Shown here piece by piece: positions 8,978-17,173 of a stretch of 53,035 nucleotides of DNA (positions are counted from its first letter, which is position 1; each line of letters starts with the position of its first letter). The DNA is taken from the NCBI GenBank assembly GCA_021819135.1, contig JAKASE010000016.1, positions 1-53,035 of the forward strand, given 5' to 3'. A program made the position numbers and the translations under genes. The notes beneath the pieces are model-generated. The model ran no database searches. It had not been told where the DNA came from and saw only the letters and a program-made list of their open reading frames with translations. Source of the stretch: Thermoplasmata archaeon (GTDB taxonomy: Archaea > Thermoplasmatota > Thermoplasmata > Lutacidiplasmatales > UBA184).

Positions 8978-9269
8978 CGCCGTTCGGGTTCAATGTCGCC
9001 CCCGGGATGCGCAGGGCCAGGTCTGGGCTTCGGTGGGGGTTCTAGCTCCGCACTCGAATGTCGAAGGGCTCAAGAGACCTCGGAACTCCCGGTCTCGGTA
9101 CCTATTCTTCCAGCGATGCCTTCCGAAGCAACCCTCGGGACCTTCCGCATCGGGTCCGGCTGTTCGGGCTCCCCTGCCCTCCGCCGACGGCCCTGGAGGC
9201 GCGCAGAGATTGCCACGTCCGCACCACTTTCCGGGTGACCTGTACGGTTTGGGAGATTGATGTCGGTGG
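8978..9269. other. intergenic gap, nothing recognised
   Basis: About 290 bp separate two co-directional glycosyltransferase genes. No open frame has protein-like composition and no tRNA or clear hairpin was seen. The gap is larger than usual elsewhere in this window. Confidence 0.5.
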
Positions 9270-10460
9270 ATGAGTGACCCTCCATCACTCGAGGGCATTC
9301 GCGTTCTGGAGGTCACCTTCGTCGATCCCTCGACCCGGGCGGGTGGCGTCGAGGTGTTCCTATCCACCCTGGTCCCGAGACTCCGAGAACGGCGCATGTC
9401 CGTGACATATCTGTTCTTGGAGGAACGAAGCCACCGAGGATCAGACGCTGACCGCACGGGGTCTCTCATCCTGAGGTGCCCCATCCCTGCACGCGAGGGA
9501 TTCCAGCCTCTCCGCAAGCTGTGGTTGGCCCTCGGCGCGCGCCGAGTCGTGGCGTCCCACCGAGGCTCGTTTGATGTCGTCCACATCAACGGCGACAACG
9601 GTTCGCTGGTCGCGGGCCTGCGGAAGGTTCCCACCCTCGTCACTCTCCACGGAAGCGTGCACGACAGCCGGCTTGCGGTCTCGAAGACGGTCTCCTCCCC
9701 GATCCGACGGTTCACGCTCGCGAGGATGTCGATCATCAGCCGGATGCTCGAGAACTTCGCCGTGCGTCGGGCCTCGGTGGTGGTGGCGGTCTCCCAACAG
9801 CTGGCCACAAGTGTGTCGCAACGGCTCGGACGGTCCGACGTCGCCGTCATCCGCAACGGGGTCGACCCTTCCGTGTTCCAGCCGACGTCGGAGAAGGAGC
9901 CCCTCCGCCGGCGGCTCGGCCTACCGCCGGGCGTTCCCCTCGCCCTGTGGGTCGGGAAGCGAGCGTACTCGAAGGGGCTCGACATTGCGATTCGTGCGGT
10001 AGAGTCGACCTCCCGCTGGCAACTGGTCGTCGTCGGTCTCGAACCAACCACCAGTTCCCGTCGGGTGATCGGTAAGGGCCGGGTCGATACCGTGACGCTC
10101 ACGCAGATCTATGCAGCGTGTGACGTCATGCTCGTGACGTCTCGCTACGAAGGATTCTCGGTCGCGGTGCAAGAAGGCATGGCCTCCGGGCTCCCGCTGG
10201 TAATCCGCAGTACGCTTTCCAACGCAGAGGTGGTAACCGACGGGGAAGGTTTCCTCGCGGACCGCGACGAGGACTTTGCCACCATTCTGTCCCGTCTCGA
10301 GGACGACCCGGCGCGTATTCGGGCCGCGGCCAAAGCGGCCCGCAGGGGCAGCATCCGCCTATCCGCGGACGCGATGGCGGATCGTTACGCGAGCCTGATG
10401 ACCACCCTGGTGACGAGGGAGGGGTCGGTTGCGCGAGAGCGAGGGACTCCCGACACATGA
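9270..10460 (+). CDS. family GT4 glycosyltransferase
   Basis: The 396-residue protein has an N-terminal Rossmann-like half with the glycine-rich RAGGVEVF loop, and a C-terminal half with IRNGVDPSVF, the GKRAYSKGLD region and the E-x7-E motif in EGFSVAVQEGMASG. It is a second retaining glycosyltransferase of GT-B fold, similar in layout to the gene upstream but not a close copy. It probably adds another sugar in the same surface glycan or N-glycan pathway. The ATG at 9270 is the first start of the frame and leaves a normal N-terminus; no convincing TATA box or Shine-Dalgarno was found. Converges with the GT2 gene across a 160-bp gap. Confidence 0.88.
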   Translation: MSDPPSLEGIRVLEVTFVDPSTRAGGVEVFLSTLVPRLRERRMSVTYLFLEERSHRGSDADRTGSLILRCPIPAREGFQPLRKLWLALGARRVVASHRGSFDVVHINGDNGSLVAGLRKVPTLVTLHGSVHDSRLAVSKTVSSPIRRFTLARMSIISRMLENFAVRRASVVVAVSQQLATSVSQRLGRSDVAVIRNGVDPSVFQPTSEKEPLRRRLGLPPGVPLALWVGKRAYSKGLDIAIRAVESTSRWQLVVVGLEPTTSSRRVIGKGRVDTVTLTQIYAACDVMLVTSRYEGFSVAVQEGMASGLPLVIRSTLSNAEVVTDGEGFLADRDEDFATILSRLEDDPARIRAAAKAARRGSIRLSADAMADRYASLMTTLVTREGSVARERGTPDT

Positions 10461-10620
10461 CCGAGTGCCCAGCAGCGAGCCCTCCGTGGGCGGGGATGAG
10501 CACGGAAGGGGGCCTTCTCCTGAGTGGCCATTCGGATCGCCGCCGAGCATGGGGCTCGACCCTCGACCGCACCGCCACTACCCGTGAGTCGCGGTGCGCC
10601 GGTCTCCTTCTGCCGGGCTC

Positions 10621-11664
10621 CTAGCCTCGAGGTTCGGCATCGCCCGCGAGGGCTTTCCACGTGCGATAGAGGGCAAGGGTCCCCCGGGGAGAGAGGGGAT
10701 ACCCGAACATCAGGACGAACATCACGGCGAGCGGACGTCGCACACCCACTCCGTCGAGCAGGGCACGCATCGTTCGACGATACTCGTGGAACTCGGTCTC
10801 GCCGGATACAAAGACCAGGTGAATGACCGCGCTCACGACCATCGGCGTCAGCGTCCTTCGAACCCCGCCCGACTCGGAGTCCAGCATGTCCAACATCCAA
10901 GAGATGTCGCCGCTCGCGCTTGCCTGAGGCTCCTGCCAGAGGGAGCTTGAGGATCGTTGGGTTCCATCCGCTACGACCCGGTGATAGCCGGTCAGTACGC
11001 TCTGGTCCATCGCCATCCACTTTCGGGCTACGACGGCCAGCATGAACACCGCATGGTCCGCTACCGTGGTCTGTCGAAGGGCGGAAAGCGAGGGGAGTAG
11101 CGCCTCCCTTCGCACCGAAGCACAGCTCGCAACGACCGGTTTCAGACCCTCCCAGTACTGGTTCCCTTGACCGGTTTCGAAGAGCCGCAGCAGTCCAGAG
11201 GTCCCTCGTTGGGGGGGGATATCCCGGAACGGAGTGTATCGGTGGCCGTGAAAGATCACTCGCGGGTCCGCAAAGACCTCCCGTACTCGCGCAATCTTGC
11301 CGGGCAGGAACACGTCATCGTCGTCCAGGAAGGCCACGACATCTCCCGTGGCGACTTCGAGCCCGTCCGCAAGTTTCCCTCCCTGGTATCGCTCTTGGGT
11401 CACGTGGACGCGGGCACCGAGCGCGGCGAGGTCGGCGTCGAGCTCGGGTTCCCGACCATACTTGACGACGATGATCTCCTCGGGTTGCTGGGCGACCACG
11501 CTCCGAACCGCTTGCTTGAGGTAGCGAATCCGGGTGTGCGCGGCGACCACGACGCTCACTCGCGCCAAAGACCCGCTCTTCTTCGAATCCGCCTCTGCCG
11601 AGGGCATGAGGCCGGAGGAGGGTTCGGGGTCTTCCCCGCGTTCCGCTCCGTCCCCCGCGCTCAC
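10621..11664 (-). CDS. family GT2 glycosyltransferase
   Basis: The GT-A fold domain begins near residue 35 with VSVVVAAHTR, followed by the donor-binding AFLDDDDVFLPGK, whose aspartates coordinate the metal and nucleotide-sugar. A WEGLKPVVASCASVRR region marks the acceptor side. The last 100 residues are helical with hydrophobic stretches and may contact the membrane. It probably works with the flanking GT4 enzymes on a surface or lipid-linked glycan. The GTG at 11664 gives 347 residues; the ATG at 11607 would remove a disordered leader and is equally possible. A TATA-like AACATATC near 11702 favours the upstream start. Donor sugar unknown. Confidence 0.85.
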   Translation of the reverse strand: MSAGDGAERGEDPEPSSGLMPSAEADSKKSGSLARVSVVVAAHTRIRYLKQAVRSVVAQQPEEIIVVKYGREPELDADLAALGARVHVTQERYQGGKLADGLEVATGDVVAFLDDDDVFLPGKIARVREVFADPRVIFHGHRYTPFRDIPPQRGTSGLLRLFETGQGNQYWEGLKPVVASCASVRREALLPSLSALRQTTVADHAVFMLAVVARKWMAMDQSVLTGYHRVVADGTQRSSSSLWQEPQASASGDISWMLDMLDSESGGVRRTLTPMVVSAVIHLVFVSGETEFHEYRRTMRALLDGVGVRRPLAVMFVLMFGYPLSPRGTLALYRTWKALAGDAEPRG

Positions 11665-11774
11665 CGCTATCCCGAATCCCCCAAGTCCCGTGGTGTCGAT
11701 ATGTTCATTGCGGTCGAGACGGCTCCACCGCGGGGGCGGACCGATTCCGAGCGGTCGCTCTTGGCCACTTCGAG

Positions 11775-11783
11775 CTTAAGTAT
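11775..11783 (+). promoter_or_regulatory. TATA-like box of the FkbM methyltransferase gene
   Basis: CTTAAGTAT lies about 30 nt upstream of the ATG at 11810, so the leader would be only a few nucleotides long. It is the most AT-rich stretch between the divergent GT2 and methyltransferase genes. Confidence 0.5.
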
Positions 11784-11809
11784 CGCAAGGGGCGCTGAGG
11801 CGACGACCG

Positions 11810-12646
11810 ATGTCGGGATCTACTCGTCAGGGTGGGTGGCCGCACGTACTGGATCCGCTGCTGTGGGCGTGGTCATCCCACCGACGGGTCCCCTATCGTT
11901 GGTCGGAGATGTGGACCAAGGAAGGACGACGGGCCCACTATCGACGATGGGTCGACGCGCTCGCGGAGGAGGTCCGGGTCGCGCTCAAGCAGCGGAGCCT
12001 TGCGTATCCCTCCGGTTGGACCGCCGAAGACCTGAACCACCTTCACGAGGTCTTCGTCGAGGGGTGCTACAATGTCGACGGGTTCCTTCCTTCGGCCGGG
12101 GAGGTCGTGATCGATGCCGGCTGCGAATGGGGAGACTTCACCTGTCTAGCCGTCCGGTCCGGCTCGCATGTCATTGCCTTCGACCCAAGCACGGACAACG
12201 TCCGCCGGACCGAGGAACTGCTCACGGCCAACGGATTTCGGGCCGAAGTCCACGCTGCGGCACTGGGTCGACGTTCGGGTTCGATTCATCTGAGCCGTGC
12301 CGGAGACCGGACGCTCTCGATCCGAGGATCCGGCGAAACCCAGGAGGTCCCGGTCCGCAGCCTCGACGAGCTCGCGCTTCCTTCGGTTCGCCTGCTCAAG
12401 GTTGACGTCGAAGGCATGGAGCTCGACGTACTACGAGGAGGGGAGACGATGCTGGGTCGGGACCGTCCGAAGATCATCGTAGAGGTACATGGTAAGTCCA
12501 TGGCCGAGGAGGTCGGTCAGTTCCTCGGAGCTGCGGGATACTCTCTGGTACGCCTCGGTCCGCGCAAGCGAGTGAGGAACTTCGGTTTCGTACGCGACAC
12601 GTTCTGGTCTCCGAGGGAGACTCCGCCGCTGACCCCACCGACGTGA
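11810..12646 (+). CDS. FkbM family SAM-dependent methyltransferase
   Basis: The 278-residue protein carries a class I methyltransferase core: VVIDAGCEWGDFT (SAM-binding glycine motif, here with Cys-Glu where many relatives have x-x-G), HVIAFDPS with the acidic ribose ligand, and the FkbM hallmark LLKVDVEGMELDVLRG. A roughly 100-residue N-terminal extension precedes the core. FkbM enzymes O-methylate small molecules and sugars, and in archaea often sit next to glycosyltransferases, so methylation of a glycan made by the neighbouring enzymes is likely. A TATA box about 30 nt upstream supports the start. Acceptor unknown. Confidence 0.88.
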   Translation: MSGSTRQGGWPHVLDPLLWAWSSHRRVPYRWSEMWTKEGRRAHYRRWVDALAEEVRVALKQRSLAYPSGWTAEDLNHLHEVFVEGCYNVDGFLPSAGEVVIDAGCEWGDFTCLAVRSGSHVIAFDPSTDNVRRTEELLTANGFRAEVHAAALGRRSGSIHLSRAGDRTLSIRGSGETQEVPVRSLDELALPSVRLLKVDVEGMELDVLRGGETMLGRDRPKIIVEVHGKSMAEEVGQFLGAAGYSLVRLGPRKRVRNFGFVRDTFWSPRETPPLTPPT

Positions 12647-13366
12647 TCACAGGGCATCACACGCCGACCGTCGGCGCGACCCGGATCTGAGGAGTCTGGC
12701 ACCGGGCAGAACAAGCTCGGTCGCCGTCCTCCAGGTCGTTGCGGCCAGCCCAATTCGGTGTATTCTCCGGCACCTGAAGAGGCGACACCGGTTCCGGGTT
12801 TCGACGACCCATGCCGGGAGTCCTTGGCCGGACCCATCGCGGTCCGGGCGGCCAGTGACCTCTCCGATACCGCCTGTCTCCGGGCCGTGAGAGGGGTTCC
12901 GGGTTGGGCCACAGCGCGGTACCGACTCGGGGGCACTGGGGCTCGCCACGGATCTGACTCTCCGCGTGCTCCCCGTGGTCGACGCGGGTCCGCGGCTCTC
13001 GGAGTCGGCCGGCTCCATGACCGGGTCGGCCGCCGGGGCCTCCCCGCTGCGATTCCCGGGGTCGCTCTTCACACGGGTCCTCTGAGCCTCCGCCCGCCCG
13101 AAGAAGATCTTCCGGACACTTCGGCGCCAAGTCCGCAGGCCCTCACCGGGGACTCTAAGGCCATGGTCGTAGCACCCGTCCGGCGACGGCGAGAAGGACT
13201 CCGTGGAGGCGCCCTTCTCGCACCGGATTAGAACCGTCGCGTGGTCCCGTCGAGTTCGGTCCCCCCACCCGCTGAACAGGTAATCGGGCGGACCTTGACG
13301 GCCGGGGGCCTTGGGCAGCGGTACTCTAGGTTTTGTGCCCAGCCGGTCTATACAGTGCCCAGGCAC
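12647..13366. other. 720-bp gap without a supported gene
   Basis: Open frames cover this stretch on both strands, but their products are Ser/Arg/Pro-rich, lack any motif and have unfavourable third-position composition. It may be a decayed gene or long regulatory sequence of the glycan cluster. A TATA-like CTAGGTTTT near 13332 lies about 35 nt before the next ATG. Confidence 0.5.
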
Positions 13367-14575
13367 ATGGCACGTTCCACGCCCGTTCGGGTGTGGCTGG
13401 TGGCTGCCGTCGTCGCGACGGCCGTCCTAGGAGCTAGCGTCGTTGTGATCGTGGGGTCGACGTCGAACGGTTCGCCGGGCGGCTCGCCCGGATCGGGTGG
13501 CGGTGGTGGTGGGAATCCGCCCCATTACGCGGTCGTAGGGTCCATCCAGACAATCGAGGTTCGCAATGTCACGGTCGGGCCCTGGCCCTCGCACGTGATC
13601 TACGACGCTCAGAGCGGGATGCTCTACGTCACCTCAGAGTACTCCCAGACCGTATCGCTGGTCGATCCTCACCCGTTCCACGTGAGCGTCGTAATCAATA
13701 CGGGCGCCGACGCGAGGGGCCTGGCGCTCGATTCCGCCAGTCATCGCTTGTTCGTCTCCAACGATAACGCCGACAACCTGACGGTGATCAACACGTCCTC
13801 GAACACGATCCTGACGACGCTCGACTACGCTCCGCTCGGGAACATGGTCGGCGTTCAGCTCGACCCCTCAACGGGCCAGCTGCTGGTCCTCGCGAACAAT
13901 CCCCCCGACTCGATCCTCTCCATCAATCCGAACACCTACAACGTGACCCGCATCCTGCCGATCGACCAGAATCCGGGGGGCGGCGAGGACTACGGGATCA
14001 ATGCCACCTCTCACGTCCTCTACTTCCCGGCCCGCGGCGATCTGGCGGTCACGGAGATCGGGGAACTCAACGGCACGTCGTTCGCCTCGATCGTGATGCC
14101 GGGGAGCGAAGGGCCGATGTCCACCTTCCTCGACCCGCTCAACGGTCTGCTCTACGTGATGCTGGGTGGGTGGCTCTGGATGAATCCCGGCAATCTGGGG
14201 GTCGTGCTGAACCCCGCGACCGACCAGATCGTGGGCACCCTTCACCTCGGAACATGGCCCGACGCTTACGCGTACGATCCCGCCTCGGAACTGCTCTTCG
14301 TGGCCTGCGCGGCGTCGGGCAACATCTCGATCATCAACGTCTCCTCGAACGACGTCGTGGGGTCTATCCCTCTTGGGAATGGCACGCTGCCGCAGTCGAT
14401 CGCGATCGACCCCGCCACCGGCGCCCTCTATGTCACGGAGTCCGGTACCGGCGAGCTGGTAGAGGTCGCCCCGGCGAACGGGCCCTCTACGTCGGTGATC
14501 CCGGGGCCGCCTGCCGCGAGCGGCACCCCTGCCTTTGCGGCCCGATGGACCGCTCCCTCGCGCACGACCGTGTAG
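13367..14575 (+). CDS. membrane-anchored YVTN-type beta-propeller protein
   Basis: The 402-residue protein begins with a short basic segment and a hydrophobic helix (about residues 9-30), then a Gly/Ser/Pro linker, then repeated blades of about 40 residues with motifs such as GMLYVTSEYSQTVSLVD, RLFVSNDNADNLTVI and LYVTESGTGELVEV. YVTN beta-propellers are extracellular adhesion or surface-layer-like modules. The N-terminal helix should act as signal anchor with the propeller outside. Many N-x-S/T sites are consistent with N-glycosylation, which would suit the glycan genes upstream. The start is the ATG at 13367; longer in-frame sequence lacks homology. Ligand unknown. Confidence 0.85.
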   Translation: MARSTPVRVWLVAAVVATAVLGASVVVIVGSTSNGSPGGSPGSGGGGGGNPPHYAVVGSIQTIEVRNVTVGPWPSHVIYDAQSGMLYVTSEYSQTVSLVDPHPFHVSVVINTGADARGLALDSASHRLFVSNDNADNLTVINTSSNTILTTLDYAPLGNMVGVQLDPSTGQLLVLANNPPDSILSINPNTYNVTRILPIDQNPGGGEDYGINATSHVLYFPARGDLAVTEIGELNGTSFASIVMPGSEGPMSTFLDPLNGLLYVMLGGWLWMNPGNLGVVLNPATDQIVGTLHLGTWPDAYAYDPASELLFVACAASGNISIINVSSNDVVGSIPLGNGTLPQSIAIDPATGALYVTESGTGELVEVAPANGPSTSVIPGPPAASGTPAFAARWTAPSRTTV

Positions 14576-14704
14576 AGGATTCCGGAGGGGTCGTCCCCGC
14601 CGCGAGGGAGGCTTCCGGTTCAGCGCGGGGCCTCGGTCCCGAGGCCGGCCGTCAGGACGCGGAGCTCACGCGGACGGCGGGGCCGATGGGGGGCGCAGGG
14701 TCGG

Positions 14705-14813
14705 TGGGGCTGCCCGAATTTGAATCGGGGTCCCGGGCTCCCAAAGCCCGAAGGATGGACCAGTAGAGCGGACCGAGGCGCATTCCTCGCGCCCGTAGCT
14801 ACCCCACAGCCCC
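14705..14813 (-). tRNA. tRNA-Pro(UGG) with a D-loop intron
   Basis: On the minus strand the seven-pair acceptor stem (14813-14807 with 14712-14706), anticodon stem CGGGC/GCCCG with loop TTTGGGA (anticodon TGG at 14743-14741), T-stem CCCGA/TCGGG with loop TTCAAAT, and discriminator A14705 all form. CCA is not encoded. The D-arm is interrupted by a 32-nt insertion, 14795-14764, that folds into a hairpin; without it the D-loop reads AGCTACTGGTCC, close to other archaeal tRNA-Pro genes. The anticodon loop has no intron. The gene starts 15 nt after the UPF0179 stop and is probably co-transcribed with it. Confidence 0.88.
14764..14795 (-). other. non-canonical tRNA-Pro intron (D-loop)
   Basis: The 32-nt insert forms a ten-pair hairpin, including one G-U pair and interrupted by one bulged G (14794-14785 with 14778-14770), preceded by a TAC bulge. 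The exon bases AGC (14800-14798) can pair with GCT (14769-14767), giving a relaxed bulge-helix-bulge. CTAC occurs at both boundaries, so the exact cut within that repeat does not change the spliced product. Boundaries are inferred. Confidence 0.75.
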
Positions 14814-14827
14814 GCATGCTCGCCGGA

Positions 14828-15256
14828 CTAGACCGCGTCGACCCGCTTCAACGTTCGGCCGATCCGGCATTCGACCGGTCCATTATCGACCGCGGTGACC
14901 CGGTACCGTTGCTTCGAGGGGAGGGATGGGCCGGCGCAGATCCACCACGTCGGGCAGTCGAGCCGACGGCACGGGTACCGGCCGATCTCCACGGAGCTCC
15001 CGACCACCGCGCTCCGGGTGTCCACCACCATCGACCGCGGGGCGGGCTGGACCTCCACGACGCTCGCCTCGCTCTCCTGGAGGGCGCACGGATGCGACAC
15101 CGTGCGGACCTTGGTCACGACGTACTTCCGACCGGCGTCGAGCGTGAGGCACGCGTGGCGGTAGGGACACGTCCGGCACACCGGCCCCCCGCCCTCGTAG
15201 ACGAACTCGTACCCTTCGTGCGCCTCGGACTTCGCGAGCAGCGTGATCTCGGCCAT
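14828..15256 (-). CDS. UPF0179 family cysteine-rich protein
   Basis: The 142-residue protein has the conserved archaeal UPF0179 pattern: C-x2-C-x6-C in CRTCPYRHAC, a cysteine in HPCALQ, and C-x4-C-x6-C in CRRLDCPTWWIC. The spaced cysteines suggest a zinc or iron-sulfur site, but no function is established for the family. It follows G1P dehydrogenase by 5 bp and precedes tRNA-Pro by 14 bp, so all three probably share a transcript. Confidence 0.88.
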   Translation of the reverse strand: MAEITLLAKSEAHEGYEFVYEGGGPVCRTCPYRHACLTLDAGRKYVVTKVRTVSHPCALQESEASVVEVQPAPRSMVVDTRSAVVGSSVEIGRYPCRRLDCPTWWICAGPSLPSKQRYRVTAVDNGPVECRIGRTLKRVDAV

Positions 15257-15261
15257 CTTCC

Positions 15262-16371
15262 TTACTCCACGACCCCGGTAGTACGGGCGAGACGCTCGGC
15301 CGCCTCCCGGGAGAGCCCGTTGTCCCCCAGGATCGTGTACCGTTCCGGTCGGATGGCGTGCGCCATCACGAGCGCGCGGATGATCTCATCCCTCGAGAGC
15401 CCGAGCTCCCGGGCCGTGGTCGGGGCCCCGATGGTGAGGAGCGCGTTCTTGAGCCGCCCCCAGTCCCCTCCGTGAAGGTACATCATCATGATCGCCCCGA
15501 CCCCGCACTGCTCGCCGTGCAGGCTCGGGCGCTCGGCGATCCGGTCGAGCGCGTGGCTGAAGAGGTGCTCGCTGCCCGAACAGGGTCGGGACGAACCGGC
15601 GACGCTCATGGCGATCCCCGCGACCAGGATCGGCCGGATCGCGATCCACACCGACTCCTCGAGGTTCGGCTTGATCGATTCGGCATGGTCGATGATCTCC
15701 TGGGCCGCGTACTCGCTCAGCGTGGCGGCCGTGCTCGAGTACTCCTCGCTGCGCAACCGGACCGCGAGGCGCCAGTCGAGCACGGCGGTGAGGTTCGAGA
15801 TGACGTCCGCGCATCCCGAGGCCAGCAGGCGGAACGGCGCCCGGACGATGATCTCGGTATCCGCGATCACGCCGATCGGTACCGCCGCCTCGGTGCTCGA
15901 GACGCCCTCGGCCCCGTGAAGGGAGGCGCGCGGCGAGGAGATCCCGTCGTGGGCCGCCGAGGTCGGAAGGCTGACGAACGGGATGCCAAGGCGGGCGGCC
16001 ACGACCTTCGTGATGTCGATCTTGCTGCCCCCGCCGGCCCCGATCAGGAAACGGGCCCCGAGGTCCCGGACCTCTCGCTCGACGCGCAGGGTCTCGGCCA
16101 CGGTCGCCTCGTGGGCGATGACGCTCTTCGTCGAGAATCCCCCTTCGTTGAGGATCCGTGTCGCCCGGTTCCCGGCGAGCTCGCTCGTCTGGGTCCCCGT
16201 GATGACGGCCCCGACATGCTCGAACCCGAACTGCCGGCACGTGCTCGCGAGATCGTCGATCACCCCGTGTCCGACGAGCACGATCCGGGGGAACACCATC
16301 CCCTTCGCCTTGCCGAAGATCGAATCGGCGCCCGGGACCGATGCGTCGGAGAACGGCCGGATCCCTGCCAT
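15262..16371 (-). CDS. egsA: sn-glycerol-1-phosphate dehydrogenase
   Basis: The enzyme reduces dihydroxyacetone phosphate to sn-glycerol-1-phosphate with NAD(P)H, setting the stereochemistry of archaeal ether lipids. The 369-residue protein shows the nucleotide-binding GAGGGSKIDITK and SLPTSAAHDGISSP, and the metal ligands expected of this iron-alcohol-dehydrogenase-like family: aspartate in AHDG, histidine in LFSHALD and histidine in LHGEQCG. The start is the ATG at 16371; a CTAATG-type TATA element lies about 34 nt upstream. It leads an apparent operon with UPF0179 and tRNA-Pro. Its presence is strong evidence that the organism is an archaeon. Confidence 0.95.
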   Translation of the reverse strand: MAGIRPFSDASVPGADSIFGKAKGMVFPRIVLVGHGVIDDLASTCRQFGFEHVGAVITGTQTSELAGNRATRILNEGGFSTKSVIAHEATVAETLRVEREVRDLGARFLIGAGGGSKIDITKVVAARLGIPFVSLPTSAAHDGISSPRASLHGAEGVSSTEAAVPIGVIADTEIIVRAPFRLLASGCADVISNLTAVLDWRLAVRLRSEEYSSTAATLSEYAAQEIIDHAESIKPNLEESVWIAIRPILVAGIAMSVAGSSRPCSGSEHLFSHALDRIAERPSLHGEQCGVGAIMMMYLHGGDWGRLKNALLTIGAPTTARELGLSRDEIIRALVMAHAIRPERYTILGDNGLSREAAERLARTTGVVE

Positions 16372-16444
16372 GGCCCGAAAGGGCGGACCACGGTCACGCG
16401 TTCATTAGGCTTCCGACGGAGGGCGGACGGTGCGGATACCCGCC

Positions 16445-17074
16445 CTACCGGCCCGGCGTGTCCCCCCAGAGGACCTTGTGCTCCTGAAGCATCACCCGGA
16501 CGTCGAGCCGGTCCTTCAGGACCCAGTCGGCGAGCCGGCCCGCATCGGTCCCCCACACCGGCTGGAAGACGATCGTCGCGGGGCCCGGGTACCGCCGGGC
16601 TACGCGCTTCGCGTACAGGTAGTCGGCCCGGTCGCCGATGACGAACTTGACGGTGTCGGTCCCCCGGAGCCGCGGCAGGTTCGACCAGCGGTTCCGGCCC
16701 TCCATGCCGGAAGAGGGGCACTTCACGTCGACGCTCAGGCTCACGCGGTCGAGGGACAGGTAGGGGCTCACGTCGAGCGACCCCCCGGTCTCGATGACCG
16801 TGGAGATCCCCCGGGCGGAGAGGGCCGCGACGAGGGTCCGGGAGTCCTTCTGGAGGAGCGGCTCTCCGCCGGTCAGGCAGACGAACTTCGTGCGGTGGCG
16901 CGCCACCTCCCGGAGGATCGAAGGGATCGACCGCTCGCGTCCCGGACCGAACGAGTAGGTCGTGTCGCACCACCGGCACCGCAGGTTGCACCGTGCGGTC
17001 CGAACGAACGACGTGCGGACCCCCGTCCCGGGTCCCTCGCCCTGGATCGAGTGGAAGATCTCGATGATGCGCAT
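16445..17074 (-). CDS. queE: 7-carboxy-7-deazaguanine synthase (radical SAM)
   Basis: QueE rearranges 6-carboxytetrahydropterin to 7-carboxy-7-deazaguanine on the way to preQ0, used for archaeosine in archaeal tRNA. The 209-residue protein opens with the family start EIFHSIQGEGPGTGVR, the radical SAM cluster motif C-x3-C-x2-C in CNLRCRWC, and LTGGEPLLQ for SAM binding. The ATG at 17074 is preferred over the GTG at 17092 because a TATA-like box at 17097-17105 lies about 27 nt upstream, giving a leaderless start. It is transcribed divergently from leuS. No other deazaguanine gene is in the window. Confidence 0.92.
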   Translation of the reverse strand: MRIIEIFHSIQGEGPGTGVRTSFVRTARCNLRCRWCDTTYSFGPGRERSIPSILREVARHRTKFVCLTGGEPLLQKDSRTLVAALSARGISTVIETGGSLDVSPYLSLDRVSLSVDVKCPSSGMEGRNRWSNLPRLRGTDTVKFVIGDRADYLYAKRVARRYPGPATIVFQPVWGTDAGRLADWVLKDRLDVRVMLQEHKVLWGDTPGR

Positions 17075-17096
17075 CGGTCCCGCCGGAGCCACGGGC

Positions 17097-17105
17097 CGAG
17101 ATAAC
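17097..17105 (-). promoter_or_regulatory. TATA-like box of queE
   Basis: The minus-strand element GTTATCTCG is centred about 27 nt upstream of the ATG at 17074, consistent with a leaderless transcript. Confidence 0.5.
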
Positions 17106-17143
17106 GAGGATACCCCCGGGGCGCCCCGCTCCCTCGGTACCCC

Positions 17144-17152
17144 TCAAATACC
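17144..17152 (+). promoter_or_regulatory. TATA-like box of leuS
   Basis: TCAAATACC is centred about 25-26 nt upstream of the ATG at 17174. This decides the leuS start in favour of that ATG over the GTG at 17159. Confidence 0.55.
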
Positions 17153-17173
17153 GTATGCGTGTCGTTGCGCGGC

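Noticed and set aside
12647-13366. 239-codon minus-strand ORF in the glycan patch gap
   Set aside because: Composition is not protein-like, with no hydrophobic core pattern or motif; kept as non-coding.
15358-16641. 427-codon ORF antisense to egsA
   Set aside because: Shadow of a well-recognised gene; low-complexity charged sequence.
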